Positions 53,389-60,949 of a stretch of 64,000 nt of DNA are shown here, piece by piece. Each line of letters begins with the position of its first letter. Position 1 is the first letter of the stretch. This stretch comes from an uncultured Collinsella sp. (GTDB lineage: Bacteria > Actinomycetota > Coriobacteriia > Coriobacteriales > Coriobacteriaceae): the NCBI GenBank assembly GCA_900544095.1, contig UQTV01000005.1:62001-126000 (forward strand), given 5' to 3'. Below the pieces are notes generated by a model that was not told the DNA's origin, searched no databases, and saw nothing but the letters and a program-made list of their open reading frames with translations. Both the position numbers and the translations under genes were made by a program.

Positions 53389-54267
53389 ATGATTTTAGAC
53401 ACCACGGCACCCGCAGAGGAGCTTCAAGACAAGCTATCGGCGCTCGAACAGCTGCTTTTGGCATACGGGCGCGTGGCTATCGGGTTTTCCGGCGGCGTTG
53501 ACAGCAGCTTTTTGGCCGCCGTATGCGCCCGCATCATGCCTACCAACACCCTCCTCGTCCATCTCACCACGCCGCTCATCGGCACGCCCGAGCAGGCTTC
53601 GTTTGAGCGGGCGGTTGACGGGCAGGCCGATGAGGGGCCGCATTTTAAGCTCCCCGTGCTCAACCTCTCGGTCGATCAGCTGCAGCTCCCCCAGGTAGCC
53701 TGCAACGACGCCAACCGCTGCTACCACTGCAAGCGCGCCGGCTTTACCGCCATCGTCAACCATGCCAAGTCGCTGGGCTTTCCCACCGTCATCGACGGCA
53801 GCAACGCAAGCGACCGCGGCGACTACCGCCCCGGCATGCGCGCCGCCCAGGAGCTCGGCGTGCGCTCGCCGCTTATGGAGGTCGGCTTTACCAAGGACGA
53901 GGAGCGCGAGCTGCTACGCGCCTGGGGCTACCCCGTTTGGAACCTGCCGGCGGGAGCCTGTCTTGCCACGCGCGTCCCCACGGACGAGAAGCTTACGCGC
54001 GAGAAAGTCGGTTTAATCCGCGCCTGCGAGGATTACCTGCACGATCTTGACCTGGCACAGGTACGCGCGCGCCTGATCGGCGGCTGCATGCATATCGAGG
54101 CCGCACCCGCAGATGTCGCCAAGATTTCCACCCTCGGCGGTGCCGCCGTCGACGACAAGGGCAAGACCCCGCTGCCCGCCGTTGTCGAGTCCGCGCTGCG
54201 CGAGCTGGGCTGCGACCATATCTCCCCCGAGGTCACCCCCTACATCCACGGCAACATGAACCTTTAA
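53389..54267 (+). CDS. larE: LarE-type sulfur transferase (nickel-pincer cofactor synthesis family)
   Basis: A 292-residue PP-loop enzyme. The ATP loop is FSGGVDSSF (S34-S39). It has CYHCK (C111, C114) and GACLATR (C191). In LarE the last Cys is the sacrificial sulfur donor in Lactobacillus; enzymes with three Cys in this layout bind a [4Fe-4S] cluster and avoid self-sacrifice. The three-Cys form is seen here. It makes thiol groups on the pyridinium precursor of the nickel cofactor of lactate racemase. No larA, larB or larC is in the window, so it may serve another sulfuration. AAGGATCG precedes the ATG. Confidence 0.88.
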   Translation: MILDTTAPAEELQDKLSALEQLLLAYGRVAIGFSGGVDSSFLAAVCARIMPTNTLLVHLTTPLIGTPEQASFERAVDGQADEGPHFKLPVLNLSVDQLQLPQVACNDANRCYHCKRAGFTAIVNHAKSLGFPTVIDGSNASDRGDYRPGMRAAQELGVRSPLMEVGFTKDEERELLRAWGYPVWNLPAGACLATRVPTDEKLTREKVGLIRACEDYLHDLDLAQVRARLIGGCMHIEAAPADVAKISTLGGAAVDDKGKTPLPAVVESALRELGCDHISPEVTPYIHGNMNL

Positions 54268-54279
54268 GTTACGCCGTTT

Positions 54280-54329
54280 AACCTATCAAAAGAGGACAGG
54301 TTTATTTTGGCAGGTTTTATCTGGGGAAA
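54280..54329 (+). repeat. Repeat family R3, copy 2
   Basis: AACCTATCAAAAGAGGACAGG, then TTTATTTTGGCAGG and TTTTATCTGGGGAAA. It follows the larE stop by 13 bp and has the same orientation as copies 3 and 4. Confidence 0.75.
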
Positions 54330-54344
54330 TATCGCGGAGCCACC

Positions 54345-54387
54345 GCCTCTCTAGTATCCATCTAACTTCGAGAGACACTAGAGAGGC
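54345..54387. terminator. Inverted repeat at the 3' end of the AlbA_2 gene, sharing the CTCTCTA core
   Basis: GCCTCTCTAGT (54345-54355) and ACTAGAGAGGC (54377-54387) are perfect complements with a 21-bp spacer that itself contains CGAGAGA. The CTCTCTA core is that of the operator array upstream of the same gene. It could be a terminator, a second operator, or both. Confidence 0.5.
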
Positions 54388-54400
54388 AACTCGGCTGCAT

Positions 54401-56101
54401 CTACCTCTTCCGATAGCGGCGGTTGCGGCTCGTCGATGAACCCATTACTTCAATGAGTCCTTTATCCGCCATTTTTGGCAGATGGTAACGGACGGACGAA
54501 ATCTTGACCCCCGATGCAACCGCTATTTCTCGCGCCGTCATATCCATTCCGGCGCTGAGAGCCTCCAGGATCCTATCCGCCGTCGAAGCTGACGATTCTC
54601 TGCTCATATCGATAATTTCAAACGCGTCTTTGCCACATTTTGACAGGACATGTTTATCGACAAGGTCCCCGCAGATCAGGCGAATGTCATCCGAATCCCA
54701 CTTCAAAGCCTCTCGTATTTTTTGAACATCGCATACGCACCCATGCTCCCGCATAAACATGAGTAATGTTTCCTCGCGATGCGTCAGTTCGGTGTCCACA
54801 TGGCCCTGAATCCACATGCGGTTTTCAGCAAGCTCCGCCCCGTGCCGGGAAAGCAGCACCGTAAACGAATCGGCCTTAACGATAAATTTCGGCCTGCCAA
54901 GCGAACGAGACTCCATCTCGCGAATCATAGCCGGGATGCCAGATCCCTGACTTTCCGCAACAGCCCCCTCAGCATGCTCTAACGGCGTCGCCCCCATCAG
55001 ACTCATGAGCTTTGGGTTTCGGCAGCGCGATTCCCCGTCCGCAAGATTGTCCACCGTCTTTCCGCCCCAAAGCCCGCCGGGGTTTTTGATCTCTATTCTG
55101 TCTGGGTAGATATCGACGCTCACGGCCTGCCCCACAAACATGGGCGAATACTCTCGATGGATGCAGGCATTCGCCAAGGCCTCGCGCAAAACCTCCTGGG
55201 GTACTTCCCAATCTTCCCTTCTACCAGCGCCTCGCACTATCGCCGCTTTGCGCAAGTTTCGTCCGATCGCAGCGAGGGCATCTTCGATGCAAGCCGGAAT
55301 CGGGCCATCGCACAACTGGCGGTCAATAAACCGGGGTTGCCCAGGAGCAGATTTTTCCACATCGGAATGAACGGCGACATCGATCATCAGCTTGGGATAG
55401 AACTGCTGGGGGTAAATTCCCGCCGACAGAAGCCCCGCGAGCTTCACATCCCCATCCTTTGTAGTGATATTGAGTCTGGCCAGCTGCTTTTCCAGCGTAT
55501 CGGCCCCGCGCAAAACGCGCGGGGTCTGCAGCCGGCGATTTGCGATAATGGACCGCACGACATCCAGATCCAAATCCTCGACTGTTGCCTCCGAAACCAC
55601 CGTACCGTCTGCATCACTCGGAAGCAACGCACTCTGTAGCTCATATAGCTCAGCGGGCGACATCTTGATATCTTTATCATCCACGCGCTTGTAGCTACCG
55701 TTCTGCACGCCGCGCGCGCCGATATAGCATGGCTTCGCTTTGAGCTCAAGTTCAAAGATGCGCACCAGAAGTACCTGGAGCCCGTCGACCTCGCCTCGAT
55801 CAAGCTCATACCGCGGCGCATGGGTCACCACCGCCGCTGAGCCTCCGTCTCCGATACCCGAAACAAACTGGTCGCGCACCCTGTCGATAGCAAAGTTGGC
55901 AGAAGGAACAAATCCTTCGGCTTCGTTCAGGCCCAAAATAATGAGCCCGCCCGCAGTGTTCGCAAAAGCACTCACTGTCTCCCATACGTCTGCACTCAAT
56001 TTATTCGTGCAGGCTTTAACTTCTACCGATGCGTCATCGGTCCCCCGCCTGCGAAGGCGCTCAACGATAAGGCCAAGAGGTTCATCCAACAGCATTGGCA
56101 T
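54401..56101 (-). CDS. AlbA_2/Schlafen-type ATP-binding transcriptional regulator (COG2865-like)
   Basis: A 566-residue protein. The N-terminal AlbA_2 (SLFN-like) domain has EVKACTNKLSADVWETVSA and FANTAGGLIILGLNE. The middle HATPase_c_4 domain has REALANACIHREYS, IYPDRIEIKNPGG and a GSGIPAMIREM loop. The C-terminus holds winged-helix segments (ADRILEALSAGMDMTAREIA, then SSVRYHLPKMADKGLIEV) and a basic tail. Such proteins are predicted regulators and occur in accessory and defence contexts. Ten near-identical 9-bp sites lie directly upstream, and a related palindrome at the 3' end. Strong autoregulation is likely; the biological role is unknown. Confidence 0.88.
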   Translation of the reverse strand: MPMLLDEPLGLIVERLRRRGTDDASVEVKACTNKLSADVWETVSAFANTAGGLIILGLNEAEGFVPSANFAIDRVRDQFVSGIGDGGSAAVVTHAPRYELDRGEVDGLQVLLVRIFELELKAKPCYIGARGVQNGSYKRVDDKDIKMSPAELYELQSALLPSDADGTVVSEATVEDLDLDVVRSIIANRRLQTPRVLRGADTLEKQLARLNITTKDGDVKLAGLLSAGIYPQQFYPKLMIDVAVHSDVEKSAPGQPRFIDRQLCDGPIPACIEDALAAIGRNLRKAAIVRGAGRREDWEVPQEVLREALANACIHREYSPMFVGQAVSVDIYPDRIEIKNPGGLWGGKTVDNLADGESRCRNPKLMSLMGATPLEHAEGAVAESQGSGIPAMIREMESRSLGRPKFIVKADSFTVLLSRHGAELAENRMWIQGHVDTELTHREETLLMFMREHGCVCDVQKIREALKWDSDDIRLICGDLVDKHVLSKCGKDAFEIIDMSRESSASTADRILEALSAGMDMTAREIAVASGVKISSVRYHLPKMADKGLIEVMGSSTSRNRRYRKR

Positions 56102-56105
56102 TCCG

Positions 56106-56294
56106 TCTCTCTAAAACAATAGATTTATCTCTCTAAAGCTTAGTATATCTCTCTAACTTTAGAGAGATGAGCACCTTCTTTTAGAGAGATATTTAGAGAG
56201 ATGTATCGAATTCACTGCTAGATTACCTAAGGCCACTCTCTAACCGATTTTTTCTTTAGAGAGACATTTAGAGAGACAAGCGTAATCTCTCTAA
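56106..56294. promoter_or_regulatory. Operator-like array: ten copies of TCTCTCTAA/TTAGAGAGA
   Basis: Exact copies at 56106, 56128, 56148 and 56286 (TCTCTCTAA) and at 56159, 56181, 56193, 56256 and 56268 (TTAGAGAGA), plus one with a single mismatch at 56235. The copies at 56148 and 56159 form a perfect palindrome with a 2-bp centre. Two same-strand pairs are 12 bp apart (56181/56193 and 56256/56268). The array starts 5 bp from the start codon of the AlbA_2 gene. This gap (56102-56464) has no gene. Confidence 0.75.
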
Positions 56295-56364
56295 CCATGG
56301 GCGCCGCTCTTTAAAGCGTACACATCCCAACCGTGTCCTAAGTTGCGGCGGGCATTGCCCCGCC

Positions 56365-56413
56365 AACCCGCCAAAAGAGGACAGGTTTATTTTGGCAGGT
56401 TTTATCTGGGAAA
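56365..56413 (+). repeat. Repeat family R3, copy 3
   Basis: AACCCGCCAAAAGAGGACAGG, TTTATTTTGGCAGG, TTTTATCTGGGAAAA. It lies between the operator array and HAD paralogue 2. A small GGCGGG/CCCGCC stem precedes it. Confidence 0.75.
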
Positions 56414-56464
56414 ACGCAAGCGGGGCCACGCCGAAGCTACCGTCATCAACCTCGGCGCATACCT

Positions 56465-57115
56465 TTAGCTCACGGCCTTGACCGCCGCCCCCAGATCGAA
56501 CAACGTATCGAGTACCGTCTCGCAGCCGTCCGCCACGTCCTGCGGCAGCGGCACGATATCGGGAACGGCAAAGACGTGGCAGCCGGCCGTGATGCCCGAG
56601 ACGCAGCCGTTGCGGGAATCCTCGACCACGGCGCACTCCTCGGGAGCAAAGCCCGCGCGCTCGCAGGCGAGCAAGTACATCTCGGGGTCGGGCTTGCCAT
56701 GCACGACGTCCTCGCCGAAGGTCACCGTTTCAAACTTGTCAAAGAGGCCGACCGTCTTGAGGTTGCACTCGGCCGCAACGCGGCGCGACGACGTCGCAAG
56801 GCCCACGTGATAGCCCGCAGCCAGCAGCTCGTCGAGGCACTCGGCGGCGCCGGCCTTAAGCTCCAGGTCGGTCTTGGCCATCTCAGTGTGAAGCTCAATG
56901 TTGCGGGCAAAAATCGCGTCGGCGGTTTCGCCCTTGCCGTAATGTGCCTCAAGGATGTCCTTAACATCGGCATTCGAACGGCCGATAAACTGATGGATTA
57001 ACGCATCATCAATCGTGATCCCCAGCTCGGCCGCGCCCACCTTCCATGCCCTCATGTCCAAACGCTCGGTATCGATCAGTGTTCCGTCCATGTCAAAAAT
57101 AACAGCTTTGATCAT
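56465..57115 (-). CDS. HAD-IA phosphatase, beta-phosphoglucomutase-like (paralogue 2)
   Basis: A 216-residue paralogue of the gene at 52571-53221, with the same motifs: VIFDMDGTLIDTE, LATSSR, GKPDPEMYL and VVEDSRNGCVSGI. The C-terminal third is almost identical in both; the cap (about residues 45-85) differs most, suggesting a change of substrate. AAGGGGCC precedes ATG 57115. An upstream in-frame extension to 57346 runs through a repeat and is not coding. Divergent from a secreted nuclease. Confidence 0.9.
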   Translation of the reverse strand: MIKAVIFDMDGTLIDTERLDMRAWKVGAAELGITIDDALIHQFIGRSNADVKDILEAHYGKGETADAIFARNIELHTEMAKTDLELKAGAAECLDELLAAGYHVGLATSSRRVAAECNLKTVGLFDKFETVTFGEDVVHGKPDPEMYLLACERAGFAPEECAVVEDSRNGCVSGITAGCHVFAVPDIVPLPQDVADGCETVLDTLFDLGAAVKAVS

Positions 57116-57169
57116 ATCGGCCCCTTCATCGGCTTGCGTTGCCGCAAATCTACTGCACGTCACAACCTT

Positions 57170-57187
57170 GTATATAACGTATATATC
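57170..57187. promoter_or_regulatory. Tandem GTATATA repeat upstream of HAD paralogue 2
   Basis: GTATATAAC followed by GTATATATC, matching the element at 53276-53293; flanking bases such as CTTTCGTTACATAGA are also conserved. Confidence 0.45.
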
Positions 57188-57227
57188 ATATTGTACTTTC
57201 GTTACATAGACAGAAGCCTTATGACGT

Positions 57228-57277
57228 AACCTGCCAAAAAGGGACAGGTTTATTTTGGCAGGTTTTATCTGGGGAAA
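57228..57277 (+). repeat. Repeat family R3, copy 4
   Basis: AACCTGCCAAAAAGGGACAGG, TTTATTTTGGCAGG, TTTTATCTGGGGAAA: the best-paired copy, with CCTGCCAAAA and TTTTGGCAGG fully complementary. It lies in the divergent gap between HAD paralogue 2 and the nuclease. Confidence 0.78.
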
Positions 57278-57335
57278 CGACCTGCGGCGTCTCCTGCTAG
57301 ACTGGTAGATTCGCAACCGATTACCCAGGAGCCCC

Positions 57336-58313
57336 ATGTCACGCAAGTCCGCCTACAAGCAAGTACTTTCCATCGGCACCGCCGTGGTGCTGGGATTTGC
57401 GCTGTTTACGGGATCGCTCGACGGGGCGCCCAAGCTGCTGTCGCCGCAAAGCGATGAGCAGGCGGCGGCCCTGGCCGAGAAGCAAAACGAGAGCCCCAGC
57501 CGCACCGACGACGAGGCGGACCTGGTCGCCCGGCTCGAATCGGGGACGGCAAGCTCCTCGGATTCCAAAGGCGGCCAAAGCACCGGCGATGGCTCCGAAT
57601 CCACCACAACCGGCACCGCTGGCGATGTCTCTTCGAACGCCACCCCCATCGACGAAGTGGAAAACCCCGATCTCGACCGCGCGCGCGGCGTATACCTCAC
57701 CAGCATTCCCGACTACGCCGGCAACCCCTACGTTGCCCTTCGCGCCGATGGCACGCACCCGCTCGGCACGCCGTCGTTCACGCTCGATGAATACGAGCGG
57801 GCCACCGAAAAAGGATGCTTTAAGAAGTTCTCAAAGCTCGACAGCCTGGGCCGTACCCGCAAAGCACTCGCCTGCATAGGACCCGAATCGCTCGGTCAGG
57901 GTAAGCGCGGCGATATCTCGCGTATCCATCCTGCCGGTTGGCACCAGCAGCGCTACGACTTTATTCCAGGCCAGAGCCTCTACAACCGCTGCCACCTCAT
58001 CGCCTGGTCGCTCTGCGGCGAGAACGCCAATCGCAAGAATCTCCTCACCGGCACGCGCTATCTCAACGAAACGGGCATGCTGCCGTTTGAAGAGCAGATC
58101 CTCGACTACATCCACGACACGGGCAACCATGTTCTCTACCGCGTCACGCCCATGTACAACGAAGAGGAACTTCTCTGCCGCGGCGTGCGCCTTGAGGCCC
58201 AATCGGTTGAGGATCACGGCAAGACGCTGTGCTTCCATGTGTACTGCTACAACCTGCAACCGCATGTGCAGATTGACTACGCCACCGGCAAAAACCAAGC
58301 CAACGGGGACTAA
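57336..58313 (+). CDS. Secreted or membrane-anchored DNA/RNA non-specific endonuclease
   Basis: A 325-residue protein. The N-terminal signal or anchor is about residues 8-27. A low-complexity Ser/Thr/Asp-rich linker (about 38-110) follows, then a nuclease domain (about 115-310). The His-Me finger core is YNRCHLIAWSLCGENANRKN, with RGH-type His in place and Asn residues for metal binding, followed by LLTGTRYLNETGMLPFE. It resembles the EndA/Endonuclease_NS_2 group, used for nucleotide scavenging or DNA uptake. A weak GGAG site precedes the ATG. Confidence 0.87.
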   Translation: MSRKSAYKQVLSIGTAVVLGFALFTGSLDGAPKLLSPQSDEQAAALAEKQNESPSRTDDEADLVARLESGTASSSDSKGGQSTGDGSESTTTGTAGDVSSNATPIDEVENPDLDRARGVYLTSIPDYAGNPYVALRADGTHPLGTPSFTLDEYERATEKGCFKKFSKLDSLGRTRKALACIGPESLGQGKRGDISRIHPAGWHQQRYDFIPGQSLYNRCHLIAWSLCGENANRKNLLTGTRYLNETGMLPFEEQILDYIHDTGNHVLYRVTPMYNEEELLCRGVRLEAQSVEDHGKTLCFHVYCYNLQPHVQIDYATGKNQANGD

Positions 58314-58334
58314 CCACAATCCATAACCCAAGGC

Positions 58335-58373
58335 AAAAACCACCACCGAGGGACGGCCCCTTGGTGCTTTTTT
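58335..58373 (+). repeat. Diverged R4-like palindrome, probable terminator of the nuclease gene
   Basis: AAAAACCACCACCGAGGG and CCCCTTGGTGCTTTTTT share the R4 plan but with a GGGACGGCCCC centre. The T-run makes it a plausible terminator. The rest of the 280-bp gap up to the GntR gene is AT-rich promoter-like sequence. Confidence 0.5.
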
Positions 58374-58593
58374 CGATAACGGCTATGCCGCATCCTGAAC
58401 CGAATAGACTCCGCACGGCCTCTATCCCCTACAGCATCGCGCCAAAGTCGCTGATTTCGAACAGGCGCCCAAGGCAGCAGAAGCCGCACACTAAATACGT
58501 AATTTATTCTTTGCAATTACAATCTCAATAAGTTAACGCTGCAGAACAACGTAAAATAAAGGCAATTTTGCTTCAAAGTAATCAGGAGATACT

Positions 58594-59352
58594 GTGACCA
58601 ATCGCGTCAACGACTCATTTATTAAAAAGGACTGTGCCACCCCCATCTATATGCAAGTGGTCGAATATCTGCGCGAGAACATCGCCTCGGGAGCTTGGGA
58701 AGAGGCATCCAAAATCCCGTCGGAGGTCGACCTTATGAGCACGCTCGGCGTTAGCCGCGGCAGCATCAAAAAGGCCATTTCAAAGCTTGTTGATGAGGGT
58801 CTACTTGAGCAAATTCAGGGAAAGGGAACTTACGTTAAGTCCAAAGACATCTCTTTCCCCCTTACTGAAGGCCTTATCTCTTTCTCCGAGTCTTTAAGCG
58901 AGCAGGGCCTTTCTTTCGAAACCAGCATTCTCGATTGCAAAGTTTGCAAATGCGATGAAGACATCTCCAAGCACCTCGGCATTGCCGAAGGCTCCAATTA
59001 TCTCCATCTTGAGCGCGTACGCAGCGTTGAGGGCGAGCCCGTCATGTTTATCGAGAATAACATCAACATGGCGCTTGTCCCAGGCATAGAGACGGCCGAC
59101 TTTGTCAACGAGGGCCTTTTTGCGATTATCGAGCGGCTCTCTGGCCACCAGATCGAATACTCGAAGACCTCCTTTGTGGCAAAGCTCGCAGACACCCAAC
59201 GCGCGAATGCGCTCGGTCTCTCTACGCAATCCCCACTTCTTCAGCAGCTTCAAACAGTCTACCTGGACAATGACTCCGCAATTGAATATGCGCGCGTGTG
59301 GCTTAAATCCAGCAGATTTCAACTTGGCACCGTTTTTCAGCGCCGCCATTAA
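58594..59352 (+). CDS. GntR family regulator, HutC/UTRA subfamily
   Basis: A 252-residue protein. The winged HTH has TPIYMQVVEYLRENIASGAW and GVSRGSIKKAISKLVDEGLL. A UTRA ligand domain (about 85-245) has LHLERVRSVEGEPVMFIENN and a final SSRFQLGTVFQRRH. The start is GTG with CAGGAG upstream. It is convergent with the PTS/isomerase operon and probably its regulator; the ligand would be a phosphorylated polyol or sugar. A tandem GGTTGTCTA site upstream of srlA may be its operator. Confidence 0.92.
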   Translation: MTNRVNDSFIKKDCATPIYMQVVEYLRENIASGAWEEASKIPSEVDLMSTLGVSRGSIKKAISKLVDEGLLEQIQGKGTYVKSKDISFPLTEGLISFSESLSEQGLSFETSILDCKVCKCDEDISKHLGIAEGSNYLHLERVRSVEGEPVMFIENNINMALVPGIETADFVNEGLFAIIERLSGHQIEYSKTSFVAKLADTQRANALGLSTQSPLLQQLQTVYLDNDSAIEYARVWLKSSRFQLGTVFQRRH

Positions 59353-59398
59353 ACCTCTTGGGCGCGACAGCGTTGCTCCCAACAAGATTCCAAAACGC

Positions 59399-59428
59399 AA
59401 GAAGGCGAACCCGTGGGTTCGCCTTCTT
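59399..59428. terminator. Bidirectional terminator between GntR and the TPI-like gene
   Basis: AAGAAGGCGAACCC and GGGTTCGCCTTCTT form a perfect 14-bp stem with a 2-nt loop, A-rich to the left and T-containing to the right. Confidence 0.85.
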
Positions 59429-59439
59429 AGTAAGCGGAT

Positions 59440-60114
59440 TTAGTCCAGCGCGTCAAACAGCTCTGTAAGCAACGCCGCCCTGTCATCCGTAATCGCCAGG
59501 GCGCTCGAAATGCCGGTACCCTGCGCGCCAAGCCCGATCAGGCGACGAACATCGTCTCCACACCTGATTCCCGCTCCCTCCATGATAACGATGTCGGGAT
59601 TAATGGACCGAACGGCGGCAATGGTCTCTGCGATGTAATCATCACCGCTTGTATGACCCGTACCCACCAGGCTGCTCGGCTCGCAAAGAATCACATCCGG
59701 GTTCATTGCTGCAACCGCCTTGGATTCGGTGACACTATCGGCCGCAACAATGGTTAGAATCTCAAGCTCACGAGCGCGATCAATCGTTGCCGCCAGCTTG
59801 TCAACGGCCAGGGGGTGTGCCGTGTGATTAAGAAAGACAGCTCGAACTCCCGCGCTCTTAAGCGACTCAAGAGGCGTCAGTCCCATTCCCTTTCCATCGC
59901 CGATGAGATCGGCGTGCTGCGCCGTTGGAATTGCAAATTTCAGATCCTTTGCAACCGCGCAGAGCTCAGGAACGGGGGCGGTCCAGAAAATCGAATGATT
60001 TCGCCCTTTTGCAATCTCATCCGTAAGGTGGGCCGCTGCGATCGAATCGTCGCCAAGCAGATAGGTCTTAGGACTGACCGTAAAAAGTGGCAGTTTTAAA
60101 TCGGAACGTTTCAA
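59440..60114 (-). CDS. Triosephosphate isomerase-like TIM-barrel protein of a polyol operon
   Basis: A 224-residue TIM barrel, the size of archaeal-type TPI. Catalytic positions are present: Lys in VSPKTYLL, His in FLNHTAHPL and Glu in ILCEPSSLVGTGHTSG; the phosphate loop is LIGLGAQGTGIS. It is the last gene of the PTS operon. Housekeeping TPI would not usually sit there, so it more likely isomerises a phosphorylated ketose such as a tetrulose phosphate, as do the TPI-like enzymes of erythritol and threitol pathways. That specificity is inferred. Confidence 0.82.
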   Translation of the reverse strand: MKRSDLKLPLFTVSPKTYLLGDDSIAAAHLTDEIAKGRNHSIFWTAPVPELCAVAKDLKFAIPTAQHADLIGDGKGMGLTPLESLKSAGVRAVFLNHTAHPLAVDKLAATIDRARELEILTIVAADSVTESKAVAAMNPDVILCEPSSLVGTGHTSGDDYIAETIAAVRSINPDIVIMEGAGIRCGDDVRRLIGLGAQGTGISSALAITDDRAALLTELFDALD

Positions 60115-60162
60115 GGGAACACGTCCTTTCCGACTAATACATGGCCTGCCAAACCGAGCGAG

Positions 60163-60516
60163 TTAGCTATTAAAGCTGATCTCAATGCCGGCCTCCAGTT
60201 TGGGAAGCGTGCTGGGCGCCACGAGAACAGTTCCGGGAAGCAGCTCTCGCTCACCATCGAACGCAATGGTCAGATGACCGAGTCCTCCCATGTTCTCATT
60301 TGCGGCCTCACCAAACTCCTTAATCGTGTAGACCTGGTCGCCGATAGAGATAGTGCCGCCCTCGACGAGCACGTTATTCTCCGTGGGGACCCCATCGTGA
60401 ACGACGCAAATGTCACGCAACTCCGCAGGAGCAGTCGGGCCAAACAAGACCACCATCTTCTCGTTGAGAAGTTCCTCAACAAACGAGCCAATCTCAGTGA
60501 CCGTAACCTTGTACAT
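60163..60516 (-). CDS. srlB: PTS glucitol/sorbitol-type IIA component
   Basis: A 117-residue IIA of the Gut family. It has the overall plan MYKVTVTEIGSFVEELL, VLFGPTAPAELRDICVVHD (phosphorylated His) and ISIGDQVYTIKEFGEAANEN, with LGHLTIAFDG. It accepts phosphate from HPr and passes it to the IIB domain. It lies 19 bp downstream of gutM, on the same strand. Confidence 0.92.
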   Translation of the reverse strand: MYKVTVTEIGSFVEELLNEKMVVLFGPTAPAELRDICVVHDGVPTENNVLVEGGTISIGDQVYTIKEFGEAANENMGGLGHLTIAFDGERELLPGTVLVAPSTLPKLEAGIEISFNS

Positions 60517-60535
60517 TTGATTTCTCCTATCTTAG

Positions 60536-60919
60536 TTACGCTGCAGACGCAGTCATCGACCTGTCAATAACACGAATAGCCTGGGCAAAAGCATCGTGAT
60601 AGCTTTCGTTGGCCAAATGGTCCAGAGCCGTTTCGATATTCAGCCCCAGCATCTCGCCCATCTCCGAAAACTCCGGTTTGAGGGAGAGGCCCTTGAGCTC
60701 ATAGCAACCGGTAATCACGCCGTCATGATCCACCAGAATCATCACAAACGCTTTTCGGCTAAAGCTAACCTTGCACATACCCGTGCCCAAGTATCCCTCA
60801 TGATCACGAGCGTGCTCATGGATAAGGATGCGAACCTTCCTCCAATAGCGATACTGGGTAAATGTCCCAGCAAGCCACACAAGGATAAAGAAGGCTATTG
60901 TAATGAGCGCGTTGAGCAT
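60536..60919 (-). CDS. gutM: GutM/SrlM-like glucitol operon activator
   Basis: A 127-residue protein with one N-terminal membrane helix (about residues 3-20), the QYRYWRKVRILIHEHARDHE segment split by charged residues, and GTGMCKVSFSRKAFVMILVDHDG. This matches the GutM family found in glucitol-type PTS operons. In E. coli it activates gut transcription together with GutR. It sits between srlE and srlB as in many operons. Confidence 0.88.
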   Translation of the reverse strand: MLNALITIAFFILVWLAGTFTQYRYWRKVRILIHEHARDHEGYLGTGMCKVSFSRKAFVMILVDHDGVITGCYELKGLSLKPEFSEMGEMLGLNIETALDHLANESYHDAFAQAIRVIDRSMTASAA

Positions 60920-60949
60920 AGCAGGCCTTTCCCTCTCAAAGCATTCAGT

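Noticed and set aside
56268..56636. 122-codon minus-strand frame overlapping the start of HAD paralogue 2's 3' end and the operator array
   Set aside because: Its codons overlap HAD paralogue 2 in another frame and run through an R3 repeat.
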